NCBI GenBank assembly: GCA_020881915.1
Contig: JAJFPB010000011.1
Span: forward strand, 434,001 to 498,000
Origin: Paramyrothecium sp. XJ0827
Lineage: Eukaryota > Ascomycota > Sordariomycetes > Hypocreales > Stachybotryaceae
Direction: 5' to 3'
Length of the DNA stretch: 64,000 nucleotides
Below the pieces are notes generated by a model, which was not told the origin of the DNA, made no database searches, and worked only from the letters and a program-made list of their open reading frames with translations. The position numbers were made by a program, and so were the translations under genes. Below, in pieces: positions 1 through 11,223 of the stretch. The first letter of the stretch is position 1, and each line of letters opens with the position of its first letter.

Positions 1-93
1 TTACGCCTTTGAACTGTCTAGGAGATAAATAGCTATGTAACTGATTATGACGATGCTTTTACAACAGACAATAACGCTGCCACAACTAGCTAT

Positions 94-2046
94 TTGATGA
101 TGGAAGAAAACAACGAGGCTGCAGCAGCCACCGTGCCCGCCGACGAACGAATTCCTGTCTCAACAGACCATAGTAACAAGGAGCAAGACGCAGATAACAC
201 ATGCAGACCTGACTATGAGCCAACGACACATACGGGGACGCGTTTTCAACCACTCGAGGTTCCATATCGTCCCCTCAAGGTCCGGGACCTTCCAGAGACG
301 CCCCTGAAGCTATTCCAGCTTTTCCTACCCGAATCCCTCGTTGAACAATGGGTCAGCTATACGAATAGCTCGGTCGATGACCCAACGCTCGAGCCGGACG
401 ATGGAAGCCGTCAAAGTCATTGGAAACCGACCTCTGTTGCTGAGATCTATATCTGGATAGGAATCATGATATCGATGATGCTCAATAAGGGGCCCCGTAT
501 CCAAGACTATTGGAGGGTGCCAACAGGGGGTAATTCTGTTCCCTTCTTTCCGTTTATTCAATATATGTCTTTTGATCGGTTTTTCCTACTAAAGAGACGG
601 CTTCGAATTGACGATCCGGATACAATTGAACATGGGGTCCCGAGCCCGTACAACAAGGTCAACGAATGGGCCCAGCACATCATGAAGGCTGCTATTAACG
701 CTGTTGAAGTTGGCAGCAATATTGGTGTGGACGAGGGCATCGTCGGCTTCCAAGGACGCTCAAAACAGAAGGTGACGATCCCGAACAAGCCCACGCCCAC
801 TGGGCTCAAGATCTGGATCCTAGCTATCCAGGGATATGTGTTATATTGGATATGGCACACACCGGGCTCTAAATACGGTCCTGTCGGCATTGAACGTCAG
901 CAACAGAAAAAGCCCTCGAAAAAACAGCCCTCGAACAAGCCGTCAGATAAGCAGTTAGACGAAGATAACTATATCAACCCGACTCAAGCTGTCGTTCTTT
1001 ACCTTACAAAACAGCTGCCACCTAATACATATCATATCTATGTAGATAATCTCTTTTCGTCTCCACAGCTCTTCAAGCAGCTCAGACAGCTAGGCATTGG
1101 GGCCACAGGCACGGCCCGTACGAATAGCGGTATATATGACCGTCTTGTTCAAGCCAAGCAAAATGATACTAAGGGACAAGGTCTGTGGCCTTGGGGGCGT
1201 CTTCAATGTTATCCAACAGCAGATAGCCAGGTCAGTCTGCCCGTCAGGGAGCCGGGACGAATTTCCCTACTAATAGATATATATATAGGTCAACCAAGTC
1301 GGGTGGAAAGACAATGCCCTAGTGTTGTTTTTAACTACAGTTTACACAGGCCTCGAAGCTGTGGATTGCATCCGCCGGCGCCCAACAACAACGCAGCCAC
1401 GAGCCCGCTCGATCAAAAAGCTATTTGGTGATAAGGCCGTCTTGAAGCTGAATATCCCGTCTGTCGCAGCCGATTATAATAATCTGATGAACGCTGTGGA
1501 TATCGGTGATCATCTTCGAGCATACAATATCCAACCACCGTCAGAGACGAGGTCCGGCCCGGGTCCTGACTTGGTCCTTCCTGCTAGTTGTGGCTCTGTC
1601 TAATGGCTTCATTTTACAACGAGAGGGTCAGACGAGCTGGTCATCATATGCCTCGCAAAGCCCGGTTCCAACAGGCCTTAGTTGATGAGATATTTGAGAC
1701 ATACGGCAAGGCAGGCTCAACAAGACAGAGATATCGAGCTGGGGACACAAACACACCTATAGAGCAACACAAGCATGTCCGTACAGAGAAGTCAGCCCCT
1801 TGTCTTGGCTGTAAGGGCGTCCAAATTGGCCCACGGTCACAGAGCTCACAGCACCTTCGAAATCGCCGTCGAAATCGGCCCCCTATGGTCACATTAGATG
1901 CGAATAGCATTAACAGCCGGGTGTTAGGTGGGACACGGGGCTCTACTAAGAAGAGGGCTACACAGACGAGGCTACGTTGTGACGTATGCAATGTAGCTAT
2001 TTGTAAAAGTGGGAAATGCTGGGACTTCTATCATAAGCAAATTTAG
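94..2046 (+). pseudogene. piggyBac-like transposase, copy 1 (broken)
   Basis: This is a DDE transposase of the piggyBac superfamily, a cut-and-paste enzyme acting at TTAA sites. The first exon (94-1230) carries the core with Asp in GVDEG (residue about 213) and Asp in YVDNLFSS (about 318). A 58-nt intron (1231-1288, GT..AG, TACTAAT-like branch site) restores frame to the segment with the third Asp region (DIGDHLRAYN, about 1499-1515). The reading then changes frame twice, near 1550 and near 1660, each explained by a small indel. It ends in a cysteine-rich tail (C-x2-C and further Cys, about 1975-2030) typical of the family. The intron looks genuine and the later shifts look like decay. A diverged second copy lies at 35282. 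Family assignment is strong, and loss of function is inferred from the frame breaks. Confidence 0.85.
1231..1288 (+). other. intron in piggyBac transposase
   Basis: The segment starts GTCAGT, has CTACTAATAG near its 3' end and stops at AG. Removing its 58 nt joins frame 1 to frame 2 exactly where piggyBac homology continues, so it is better explained as an intron than as a frameshift. Confidence 0.7.
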
Positions 2047-2139
2047 GTGGGAATAGATGTTACTCGATTTTTCCCGGTTTTAATTGGATCAGATCCATGT
2101 CCGTTACACCCCTGCTGCCTTCGCACATCCAAGGGGATG

Positions 2140-2516
2140 GGCACCTAACCTGGAGGCGGTGCGAGCGGCAGTCAAGTTTGCGATGGCGACGGGAAGACTG
2201 AGTTGAGAAAGGGAAAACAGAACATGTTAAAACATTAACATCACAGTTGACTACTAACATCGAACAGCCTCAAGTTGACAGACCATGCTTCAGCTGCTGA
2301 AGATAGGATGCTGAACACTTGGAGAAGTCGGCCTTCAAGCAGGCCTGTCAAGCAGAGTCAAGCGAGGCTTGAATGGAAAAGACTTAAGAAGAGAAGTGGG
2401 GCTTTCCTTTGTGTAGACCGGATCAATGCGGAGGAATCGTAAATAGCTTAGCGTACCTACTGGCCCTATGAGATTCGTTCTCCCGGGCGTAATAAACTCT
2501 ATCTATCTATCTATGG
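2140..2516 (+). mobile_element. 5'-truncated LINE 3' end with (CTAT)n tail
   Basis: This stretch is nearly identical, in inverted orientation, to the 3' end of the LINE at 14727-15105. It contains the last codons of ORF2 (ending ..FAMATGRLS), the 3' UTR and a terminal CTAT microsatellite at about 2500-2516. Homology begins abruptly at about 2140, as expected for a dead-on-arrival LINE insertion. GGGAT occurs at both borders but is too short to be called a target duplication with confidence. Confidence 0.85.
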
Positions 2517-3739
2517 GATCCCGGTCGGGTCGTAACAGCTAGAATAGGGGGGAGGCCGGAAAGTAGGTATATTACATTATGACCTACGTTTCAAGAAAGG
2601 CTGTGTTCCCAAACGTTGGCACTGACGCGTTAAATTCCACTACCTGGCTGAATACAAGTTTAGGGTAGGCCAGAGCTGCAAAGCGTCGCTACCTTCACTT
2701 GAGATGGAGGGTTCAGGTAAGGTCTCCTGCCATCTCCATTGATCCCTGTGAAAGAGGCTGGCGGAGTTGGTCGGGTCATTAACTTAGAACCGCTGCCATT
2801 AAAAGGAGTATTTGCAAGCGATGGATAAGTAGCGTGCCAGTCAGACCACCAAAATCAAGGCCATAGTCGTCGCGCGGAGATGCCATTTTTTTAATATGTT
2901 GAATCGTGTAATCACATTGAGAGGCCCTACCTGTCTTTTCTCTGCGCCCATGATAAGCTACATGGTACTGCGAATACCGCACAATCGTTGTTCTCGACTG
3001 CGATAGTGGGCGATATTGCTGGAGTTCTCGTCGTTGTTGCTGGTTCAAACAAGCACCCTCAAAATTGACCATTATATCACAGTATCACAGTATCACAATC
3101 TCTGTACAGAGTACTTATTACAAGAGTCCTAACCTAGTTCTCGGTTATTTCAACATGCTTTCTCCCAGAATAAACTAAAAGTTAACAAGTATGGGCGAGC
3201 ATACGTAATTGCCGTCTTACGTGAGCCCTAACCGCATACAGCTAGCTCTGATAGAAGGTGGGAGTAAATTCTAACTTGTTTTGGCTTGTTGGTCTCCAGG
3301 CTATGGATCGAAATGTGAGCGAGAACAAACAAGCCCAGTATTAAGGCCCGAGGATACCACATCTATTGGATTCAAAGTTCTGATCTAAGAGGCTTTCGGC
3401 GATACAGAAGACAGATTATTCGAGGAATTTCATATACTAAGGCCTGGTCATTTCCTGGCAGTAAACACAATTCGGTCGCACTGACCATGGCTCAAGTGCT
3501 CATGCCAACCAACCGACCAGGTTTTGTTATCTCAAGCCATGCCAAGGATCAGGGGGGAAGCAATCGTAATCCGTGCCTAACCAACAAGTCTCTAACCTAA
3601 CCAGGATCCTGCTGACATCCCTTAAGAAGCCAGGATAAAATCTTAATTCTCTTGACTTGAAAATGTCAAGCCGGCTACATTGACAATCTGCCACACAGTA
3701 GAACTTTGATTGTGTGAAGAATCAGACCAGCCTCACGAA
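2517..3739. other. intergenic, no recognised gene
   Basis: No supported gene. A 97-codon minus-strand frame (2779-3072) has no family I recognise. The last 150 bases are the likely promoter of the following glycosyltransferase. Confidence 0.5.
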
Positions 3740-5363
3740 ATGGCTCCTTCTCGAAAGAAGATCATGTTTCTCACGAACCCGGAGTTCGGCCAGTTGAACA
3801 TCCAGCTTTCGACGGCATACGCGCTACTCCATCTTGCCCCCGATGTGGACGTGCATTTCGTTTCGCATAAGAGCGTCGAGAACGAGGTCAAGAAGACATC
3901 CGAATTAGCCTTGAGAACATGCGTCCAGGGCAGGTCACCAATCCGCTTTCATGCAGTCGGTCCTTCCTACATGGAATGTCTGGCAGACTCGGGGAAGACA
4001 CCCTTTTTGTCCAGCCCGGTTTCTGGGAGATGTGGCCTCGCACTGCTCACATGATGAAGTACGCATGCCCTTGGAACCAAGAACAGTATTTGGAGCTTTA
4101 CGAAAGCACGCTGAAAGTGCTCGACGATGTGAAACCTGATCTCGCAGCCGTGGATTCTATCTGTGCTCCTTCTCTCACGGCCGTTCGCGCACGGAAGATA
4201 AAGTTCCATATTCTCATGCCGAACAGTCTCAAAGAAGCCTACTACGGGGCAGATGCGATGTGGAAATATCCTGGGTTGGTCAAACTCGAAGCTCTATATC
4301 CATCATGTGCTTTCGCTTACGAGTTTGTAGCATGGCGACTGGATACGATTTTCCTTTACCGTGGTACCTCGTGCCAGCCAATGTCCTCTATCAACTTCGC
4401 CTTGCCATCGCATCAGTCACTCAAGCACGCTGGAAGGCAACGAAGAAGCTCATGATGGAAAAGCATTCCGTCAACGCAATTACCCTCACACCCATTGATC
4501 TGATGTCGGACCCCGAGCCGAACCTGAAATACATCGTCGCTGCAGCACCAGAGCTAGACTTCCCCTTTCCAAACCTGGGAAATAACGTTATCACCTGCGG
4601 ACCTATCATGAAACCATTCACTAGTTTATCGGCCTCCGATCCCGGGTTATCTGCATGGCTCAAGAAAGGGCCCACCATTTTCATCAATTTAGGAAGCCAT
4701 CGCGCCGTCAACGAAGACCTCGCCATTGAAATGGCAAAAGCTCTGAGATTTGTACTGGCTTCGGCGGAAGATGTCGCTGGACGCGAAAGGAAGCCGGAAA
4801 TGGCTAATCTTCAAGTGCTTTGGAAGCTGAAGCAGACTGGAACGAACTGGTTCAAAGACTACAAGACCTACCCTACAAACGAGCCAGGGACAAAGATCCA
4901 CAGCATTCTCGGAAAAGAAATCGACAGTGACCAGATTCGTATAGTACCCTGGATCGCTGCAGAACCCATCTCTGTATTGGACTCGGGTGATATAGCATGC
5001 TCAATTCATCACGGTGGTGCTAATTCAGCTCTTGAAGGTTGCTAGTGAGTTATCCTTTGCCGCATTGCTAAACATTTCCTTACTCACTCGGACAGCGCTG
5101 GCGTGCGGCACGTGGTTTTACCGGGCTGGGCCGACTGCTACGACTGGGCTACTCGGCTTGAGTATTTGGGCGTTGGTCTTTGGGGATCTCGGGCGGCATG
5201 CCCCCACTGGAAAGCAGAAGAACTAGGCGAGACAATCGTTAAAGTTCTTTGGGGTCCAAAAGCCAAAAGAATGCGTGAAAGAGCAGAGTCGCTTTCACTG
5301 ATCACTAAGAGAAAAGAGAGTGGTAGAGATATTGCGGCAAAGGCTTTAATCTCCGAACTTTAA
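3740..5363 (+). pseudogene. UDP-glycosyltransferase (GT1-like), paralogue A, frameshifted
   Basis: GT-B fold glycosyltransferases of this family move a sugar from UDP-sugar to a small molecule or lipid acceptor. The ATG at 3740 starts a Rossmann-type N-terminus (KIMFLTNPEFGQLN). The C-terminal donor-binding part has the HHGG signature (SIHHGGANSALEG, about 5005-5043) and ends VRHVVLPGWADCYDW..GRDIAAKALISEL. Introns at 4275-4330 (56 nt, phase 2) and 5045-5095 (51 nt, phase 2) keep frame. The same two positions are split in paralogue B at 12247. Between about 3985 and 4000 the frame slips by one base: both sides are homologous to paralogue B, so a 53-nt intron at 3934-3986 that would also fix the frame is less likely, because it would remove conserved residues. 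There is no N-terminal hydrophobic segment, unlike B. Substrate is unknown. Confidence 0.8.
4275..4330 (+). other. intron in glycosyltransferase A
   Basis: GTTGGT donor, GTAG acceptor, 56 nt, phase 2. It lies directly after WKYPG, the same place where paralogue B is split after WKYPA (12896-12961). Confidence 0.7.
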
Positions 5364-5417
5364 CTTAATACGCTACTTAAGTAATCATAAGAATGTACTG
5401 AGTTTTTTTTTTTTTAA

Positions 5418-5760
5418 TTAGTATAATGACCAAGTAATAAGATGCGACTGAGAACTCTGGTTGAGTTCTGGCACAAGGACACCATCAATCTGCGAACATA
5501 CAGTGCCGATTTCCAGGACGAGAGCCTTATCCTTCTCTTGCAACTTCCCGAAACTTTTGAATTCTCTGCACATTGGCTTCACGAACCTGTTCATACTGAC
5601 TAAAGTACTCCAAATGGCCGGCAGCAACTTCTGCAGCCACCCCTTCGAAAAGTTTTCTTGTCCAAGCAGCAGGCTGAGGAACATGTTCATCTATGGCCTG
5701 AATGTACCGCAAAGTCGCATCAATGAATAGCACCCGCCCCCGGCGATCCGCTCAAAACTT
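5418..5760 (-). pseudogene. unrecognised coding-like fragment, one frame change
   Basis: Two overlapping minus-strand frames read as one protein-like segment: DRRGRVLFIDATLRYIQAID through REANVQRIQKFREVARE, then KDKALVLEIGTVCSQIDGVLVPEL. They are joined by a one-base shift near 5530. Composition and length suggest a piece of a real gene, but I do not recognise the family. It faces the tail of the glycosyltransferase and has no credible start or stop of its own, so it is probably a relic like its neighbours. Confidence 0.35.
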
Positions 5761-5763
5761 CCA

Positions 5764-6411
5764 TATGTAAGTTAGCAAATTGTGATTTGAAAACCAAATC
5801 AAAGAAATCGTCTGCATTGTGTATGGACATATTATTTTCTACCATTTACGGAAAAGAGTGGGGAGCTCCCTCTCTTGACGCCTGAGGCAACTATCGTCAT
5901 CGTGACATGGTTTACAACTAGATATAGCACAACAACATGGATATGGAGTTTAGCAACCCTTGTACATCATTTCGTTCGAATCCTGCAAGTTCGTGACTAG
6001 TAGAAAATTTTCGTAATCCATACTATAGTAGGCAAAGTCGAGTGCGTATCCTTGCCTGACCATTCGCGCCAATGTTAAAAGTCGTCACAAGGCGCATCCT
6101 TTTAATCTAGCGATTATTTCGCGTGCTTATCTGTTCCGTTTGAATTATATATTTGGCAATCAGCTGATGAGATTCACTAGGCTCTCAAGCATACTGAATT
6201 GCTACGAGGTATTTCTTATCCTACTTGCGTGATTAGATTAGCTCCCTGCCAGTCCGGACTTCTTGGCACGCTGCTGTTAAGAAAGTGGCAGTGATCCACA
6301 TACATTCGCCTAACAGCCAATCAGCGAGACGCCAAGGTGACAGCCACCCCTGTCTCAGACACCCTCGTCACCAATCAACAGGATTCCAGTTGCCGCAGCC
6401 GCGGAAGGAGG
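5764..6411. other. intergenic, no recognised feature
   Basis: AT-rich in its second half. I see no open frame with recognisable similarity and no clear repeat. Confidence 0.4.
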
Positions 6412-6515
6412 CATGAGTCCTGCTTTTCCAATGTCGGCGCTACTTGAACAAGAAGGGCACGTCAAACACTACATCGACCTACTCGTTAGTCAGCTGAAGA
6501 AGCAGGCACAAACGG
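6412..6515 (+). pseudogene. cytochrome P450 fragment
   Basis: About 34 codons starting at the ATG near 6414 read PAFPMSALLEQEGHVKHYID followed by LLVSQLKKQAQ. This resembles the C-helix to D-helix segment of fungal microsomal P450s, where a sequence like HAFS..AL.EQE..V..YVDLL is conserved. There is no heme-binding cysteine region anywhere near. The similarity stops at about 6513, exactly where the opposite-strand racemase-like fragment begins, so this is a breakpoint rather than an intron. Assignment rests on this short motif only. Confidence 0.5.
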
Positions 6516-6516
6516 T

Positions 6517-6984
6517 TGAGACAATGCGTAGACTTTGATCTTATTTCGTACTTTTCCACCGAGGAGTTGGTAAATGGGGACCCCAAGTTTGCGGGCTATT
6601 TAACCATCAGTATTGATTGGAAATGGCATTTCAATGGTGTGTGCACCTTTAAGATTCCAGAGTGCAATATCAATTCCTGACAGAGCACTCATGAATACCG
6701 GACCTCCACGATAAAAGCTTGTGCGCCATGACATTTGCCATATATTCTCGATATCACTAGCAATTGATTAGCATTCTGCACCGCTTTGGAGCGATATTAG
6801 TCTCTCACTCAGCTTCAAGTCCACGATACCTCGCAAACCATCCTTCCAAACAACCCTCTACGGCATTGGTGTGACCTTCCAAAGAAGCCTCTCCCCACCC
6901 AGTATTGCCATCCTCGTCAGTTATCTTGACGAGCAGGCAGCGAGGTGGCACTCGGAAATAGTCCATTGTCGCAATTTTCCCCAT
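6517..6984 (-). pseudogene. mandelate racemase / sugar-acid dehydratase-like gene, 3'-truncated
   Basis: Enolase-superfamily proteins of this group abstract a proton alpha to a carboxylate, often dehydrating galactonate- or gluconate-type acids. The ATG at 6984 starts MGKIATMDYFRVPPRCLLVK. The capping-domain features follow: DEDGNTGWGEASLEGHT, then [20 protein letters not shown], then RKLGVPIYQLLGGKVRNKIK. Two short introns fit perfectly, 6757-6808 (52 nt) and 6596-6646 (51 nt). Homology stops at about 6517, before the catalytic barrel with its Lys, Asp, Glu and His residues, so the product could not be active. The exons themselves carry no frame breaks, which suggests the truncation is fairly recent. 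The lost part is replaced by the P450 fragment in opposite orientation. Confidence 0.72.
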
Positions 6985-7374
6985 CTTAAATTGATATGAA
7001 TGTTTGCCTTTTTTGGGTGCAAACGTCGTGTCGACCGATTTTTGAGACTGACGGAATGGGCTAGGTAAGTAGTCAATCCAATGCGTCCTGTCGAGTGACC
7101 AATAACAGGCTAGAGCAGTCCCGGCTGGATCAGAACATGGGAGAACAGCGGGATACGAAGAAAACAGCTAGATGCATGAGCCCAAGTCTCCAATGCATCT
7201 CTTGAAATAAGTCTTCTGCAACGCTTCGTACTCAACGCCGTAAGTCCGACCGAGACTACGGCACATTGATACACCGTCGCTGCCATGTAAGGAGGCATCT
7301 TCCCGTCACAGGTGACCAAGGACGGAAAACGGAAAAGCAGGGGTGTGGACGGAGATAACTTCTATCAGCTTGGG
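6985..7374. other. spacer between gene fragments
   Basis: Upstream flank of the racemase-like fragment, running into the 5'-truncated glucanase. No coding frame here is supported. Confidence 0.4.
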
Positions 7375-7385
7375 ATTGACCAGCC

Positions 7386-8436
7386 ATGGCTAGGCCTCAC
7401 AACGGGTGGCTTGACCTATCCAAACCCTTCATCGCAGCATATAAGAATAAAGACACCTCGGTCAACAAGTATATCAGCAGCGACCAGATCATTTACTGGT
7501 ACCGGCGAACCTTGAGGACCCTCAACTGCGATGCCACCGACACTACAGCAGGCCGGCCGGCGAACAATGCAAGCGGGAACTACTTCATGGGTCGGCCCGA
7601 TGGCTGGGAAACATTAGAAGATGAAGTATACGTCGTTACGCTCCTGACGCAACCCGGCACCATTACTGTCACCTCGGGCGGCCAAGCTGTTGAGCAGCAA
7701 GTGCCCCTTGGCGCCCACATCTTCACATTTCCAGCAGGGGTCGGCAAGCAGCATTTCAGTCTGTCACGGGGCGGACAAGTGGTTCTCCAGGCCACGTCAC
7801 TGATGGATATTTCCAACGTTTGTCCTTGCCGACTGTACGACTTCAATCCATATGTCGGCACAGTTCCTGCTGGCTTTGACGATCCCCTCGGGCGCGACGG
7901 CCTCGCATCTCTCACGATCGGCCTCCATGTCAGCACATGCTCACCCACGCCGTCACTCGGCACGAACCCTCCATTACCCTCAGGCTCGGTGACCAGGACC
8001 ACCATCTCTACCACAAGAGGGCAGACCACCACTACTACCAAGCCGACCACACCCCCCACCACGACATCGCGACCGACTTCTTCAACCAGTACTGCAGGGT
8101 CAGGCCGTAAGTTTCACATCCACTCCTCCCCGGTACCGCTCTTGCGTGAATATGAAATGTCTCTAACTTCAGCAATTGCTATAATTAAAATCATGCAATG
8201 GCGGAACAAACGCCGACGGCGAGAGTGGTAACAGCCTTTGCAGCTTCAGCTGTAGTTTCGGTTACTGCTCTCCAGGCCCATGCAAGTGCACTTCTTATGG
8301 TACTCCTGGCAACCCGCCGCCCACTAATGGCCGCAATGCATGTCCCCAGCTTGGCTTGGGTGATGGCTATAAGGATTTATGCAGCTTCGCTTGCAACCAT
8401 AGCTATTGTCCTGATACGGCTTGCCGATACTGTTAG
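7386..8436 (+). pseudogene. GH71 alpha-1,3-glucanase, 5'-truncated
   Basis: GH71 enzymes (mutanases) hydrolyse alpha-1,3-glucan of fungal walls and are secreted. The segment RPHNGWLDLSKPFIAAY..QIIYWYRRTL..YFMGRPDGWETLEDEVYV corresponds to the end of the catalytic module and the following beta domain. A Thr/Ser/Pro-rich linker follows (about 7990-8100), and then a cysteine-rich module in another frame (CSFSCSFGYC..GPCKCTSYG, about 8194-8436) like the C-terminal module of fungal GH71 proteins. The first roughly 250 residues, including the signal peptide and most of the barrel, are absent. A GTAAGT donor at 8107 has an obvious acceptor at 8172, but using it does not reach the cysteine-rich frame, and a TAA lies between. 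The 3' splice or frame is therefore damaged too. Confidence 0.72.
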
Positions 8437-8900
8437 AGTGCATGGGCGGCACGCAGGTGATCCAAGAGGCTCAGCCTACAGCTTGTAGGCGGCCATGTGA
8501 TTGGTGGTTGGCGGTTGGCGGTTGGCGATTGGGGGTAGGTGGGTAGTAGGTTTATAGGAAGTATGTGCACGAACACGACATGGTCAATGTATGGTTGATA
8601 CGAGTTTTTGTGCTAAAACACAGCGTCATTCCATTCGTTGTTCTTGATCACGGAGCATAATTTCTAGAATAAGAAGAAACTCGAGCCTTTCGTAACTCCA
8701 GTGCCATGTTATCAAAGAGAGAAGTGGTGTCTTGATGCATCTTTCAGGCGGCTTGGCACGTGATGGTGGAAGGCCTCCTGCAGGACATGCTGTTTATAGC
8801 CAACAATGGTATTGCTTCAGGATTCCCGTCTTCAGCAAACATCGCGTTTCTTGAACACTTGAAAAAGAGTTGAATTTCTTGCCTGTTCTGTTGAACCACC
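8437..8900. other. intergenic with G/T-rich short repeats
   Basis: Contains a small run of TTGGCGG-type repeats at about 8501-8535. No gene recognised. The end is the promoter side of the methyltransferase stub. Confidence 0.4.
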
Positions 8901-9130
8901 ATGGCCACCCTCGATTGCCTCAAGAAGGTCCTTAGGCAGGAAGCAACCCCGTCGATATCGTCTATCAAGCAGGCGTTGGCTGAGGCACGGTATAGCGCTG
9001 GCTTCAAAACACTAGTGCGAGGTTCGGAACAGCTGATCTACCAGGCATTCAATATACGAGAGCTTCGTCGACTACTGGCACCTCTTATCGACTCACGCGG
9101 CCCCATTTCCGTGCTGGAGGTGGGACCTGG
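8901..9130 (+). pseudogene. SAM-dependent methyltransferase-like N-terminal stub
   Basis: The ATG at 8901 begins MATLDCLKKVLRQEATPSIS and reaches PISVLEVGPG at about 9105-9130. VLEVGPG fits motif I (the glycine-rich SAM loop) of class I methyltransferases. Immediately after it the reading turns to unrelated sequence and stops at 9185, close to the 3' end of the convergent dehydrogenase relic. Motifs II-IV are missing, so only the first quarter of the protein remains. The N-terminal helical part resembles uncharacterised fungal methyltransferase-like proteins. The specific substrate cannot be told. Confidence 0.5.
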
Positions 9131-9241
9131 CCTAGACAGGCACGGCCAACACAAACATGATCACAAATTAAGAAAACACGTTTAAAAGATCTAATCCACA
9201 AGAAATCACTAATTCAAAACGGAGAGAGCAGTTAAACCATC

Positions 9242-10378
9242 CTACTCTTTCACTGCGACCCCGGTTAGCTCTGAGCTCAGCTCCCACAGCCGGTTCTCCC
9301 CCCTCCTCGTCATAAGCATGCGGCGCATAGCCAGGGTCGAGCATTGACCCTACGTCTTCCCCTTTGGCAGGCGAACCCACGCCGCACAGAGCTAGGTACC
9401 TTCCCCCTTTACCTTCGAGGGAGCTTGCGATCGCGGCCCAGACGGTTGTCGCAGTTCCTTGCTCTGCGCTTTGAAAGATATCCATCAGACTAGTATTGCT
9501 CCTCTACTGCTCCTGCTCCCCAGGGGAAAGGTGATTTACTAGCATAGGTGTCCAAATAAGGCCCAGGAATACCGAGTGTGCATGTACACCCTGAGAGCCA
9601 TACACACGGTCAATATAACTGGCCATCCCAATATTTGCAGTTTTTGACTGCCCGTAAGCAACCCACGGATTATACTTGTTCTCGAGGTTAATGTCGTCCC
9701 AATTGATGGAGGAGTAGCGATGGGACGTGGAAGCTACGGCCACGACACGGGACTTGAAAGCAGTTGTGCTAGAGCGGATCATAGTGGGAAGAAGGAGAGC
9801 TGTAAGAGTGAAATGTGCGAGGTGATTGACTGCGAACGGCAGGTTGAAACCATCAGCACTTTTCTCATTCCCTGACTGGCCCTTCCCCATGGTGCCTAAT
9901 AGCATTTTTAGTTGGCTTATTCTCATGGTTGTCTACTTTTGATGGTGGAAAAGCGCGGAATATAAGCGTGAATGATGGGCGAGGCTTCTGTACCTGCGTT
10001 ATTCACAAGGATGTTCAGCACATGCGACTTGGCCAAGAAGGTCTTTGCACCTTTCTTGCCAGACTCTAGGGAAGAGTTATCCATCTCGAAAACCTCAATC
10101 TTGCCCTTGCCTTTAGAAGACTCGAGGATGCCGTCTACTGCAACTTTGGCCGAATTGACCTCAAGGGCGGCGATGTAAATATCGGCACCAGTAGCGTGAA
10201 GGGCACGTGCTGTTTCGAGTCCAATGCCTGAGCTAGCCCCTGTAATAAGTATAACCTTGCCGACTAAAGTGTTGGCAGCTTTCTGGTCGGAAATGATTTG
10301 TAGCGCTGTGGGACGGGCGTCACCAGGCCCGTGAGGGTCGGCGTATAGCTCTTCGTAGGGGTTCTCAATATCGATCAT
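9242..10378 (-). pseudogene. short-chain dehydrogenase/reductase, copy 1 (stop and frameshift)
   Basis: Classical-type NAD(P)-dependent SDR of about 330 residues. From the ATG at 10378 the order is MIDIENPYEELYADPHGPGD, the cofactor loop LITGASSGIG, NILVNNAG, then after an intron (9896-9993, 98 nt) ADGFNLPFAVNHLAHF, the active-site serine region VVAVASTSHRYS and YGQSKTAN with the catalytic Tyr and Lys. The C-terminal part SAEQGTATTVWAAI..LDPGYAPHAYDEE is in the same frame but follows a TAG at 9504-9506 where the family has Trp (TGG). A one-base excess in a G run near 9301 then shifts the last codons; the original stop was probably at 9242-9244. Two independent lesions make it a pseudogene. 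Confidence 0.8.
9896..9993 (-). other. intron in SDR copy 1
   Basis: GTACAG donor after NNAG and TTAG acceptor before the ADGFNLPF exon, phase 1, 98 nt, with an AACTAA branch-like site. It is longer than the other introns in the window. Confidence 0.65.
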
Positions 10379-10704
10379 GGTAAGGACAGAGGATTTGATG
10401 ATGCGAAAGATTAAATGCGTGATTCTCGTTCGATTTATGTGTTCAGTACATTTGCTTTTTAGCTTGTCGTTGATATGGTCGAGCAATGGCTTCATATATC
10501 ATCACGATGTCGTTTCAGTTACCACGAACAGTTTACCGATGGAAACAGCGGTGAACGATGGCGTCTGAAGGATGCCTAGTGTTACATGCATCATCAGATG
10601 TACTGATGTGGCTATAGACTTCACCTCATGCACGGGCGGGCTGGATTTTCCGCAATTGTCCGCACTTTCCCCAACTTTGAAGTCTCGAGTCGAAGGATTT
10701 CTTG

Positions 10705-10781
10705 AGATTTTGGTTTAGCGGGATACTTTAGATTTTGGTTTAGGCGGGATACTTTAGATTTTGGTTTAGGCGGGATACTTT
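10705..10781 (+). repeat. three tandem 25-26-bp units
   Basis: The unit AGATTTTGGTTTAGGCGGGATACTTT occurs three times head to tail; the first copy lacks one G. No similarity to the transposon ends in the window was noticed. It lies in the otherwise featureless stretch 10379-11223 between two dehydrogenase relics. Confidence 0.8.
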
Positions 10782-11223
10782 ATGAGCGATACATGTCGTG
10801 AGTCGACTAAATCAGATGACTTGCTCATGCGGGCTAGACATGACCTTCTCCGACAGACAAGCACGAGTGATTTGTACAGGTACGGCAGGTGGGACTTGAG
10901 ACGAATAGCCCAATCCTTCGGCTACTAAACGTAACAGGCAATCGCCGGTTTTTAACTATTCATCCGAGTCGCGCTTGAACCTGCATCGTGTGCCGGCAAC
11001 TCAGTTATCACCAGAATAGATAGAGAGGGGTTACAAACCACCCGTTACGTATTGCGGGAATGGGGCTTATTCTACCACCAACTACAAGATGATGATGAGG
11101 CCGAATATCGCTGGATACCCGGCCCGGACACAATAACATCCAAATCCACACACAGACAACTCCTTTACAAAGAGCACTCCCACCTTCGGAGCAAAGTAAT
11201 CTTTCTACGCAAGCATTTATCAC

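Noticed and set aside
2779..3072. 97-codon minus-strand frame as a gene
   Set aside because: No recognisable family, no conserved motif, and composition like the surrounding sequence.
3934..3986. 53-nt GT-AG segment in glycosyltransferase A that would restore the frame
   Set aside because: It would remove residues conserved with paralogue B (FHAVGPSYMECLAD against FHQIKGQSFQEAVE). Kept only as an alternative.
5960..6000. tRNA-like T-loop GTTCGAATCC
   Set aside because: The flanking bases do not pair into a T-stem, and no acceptor or anticodon stem can be drawn.
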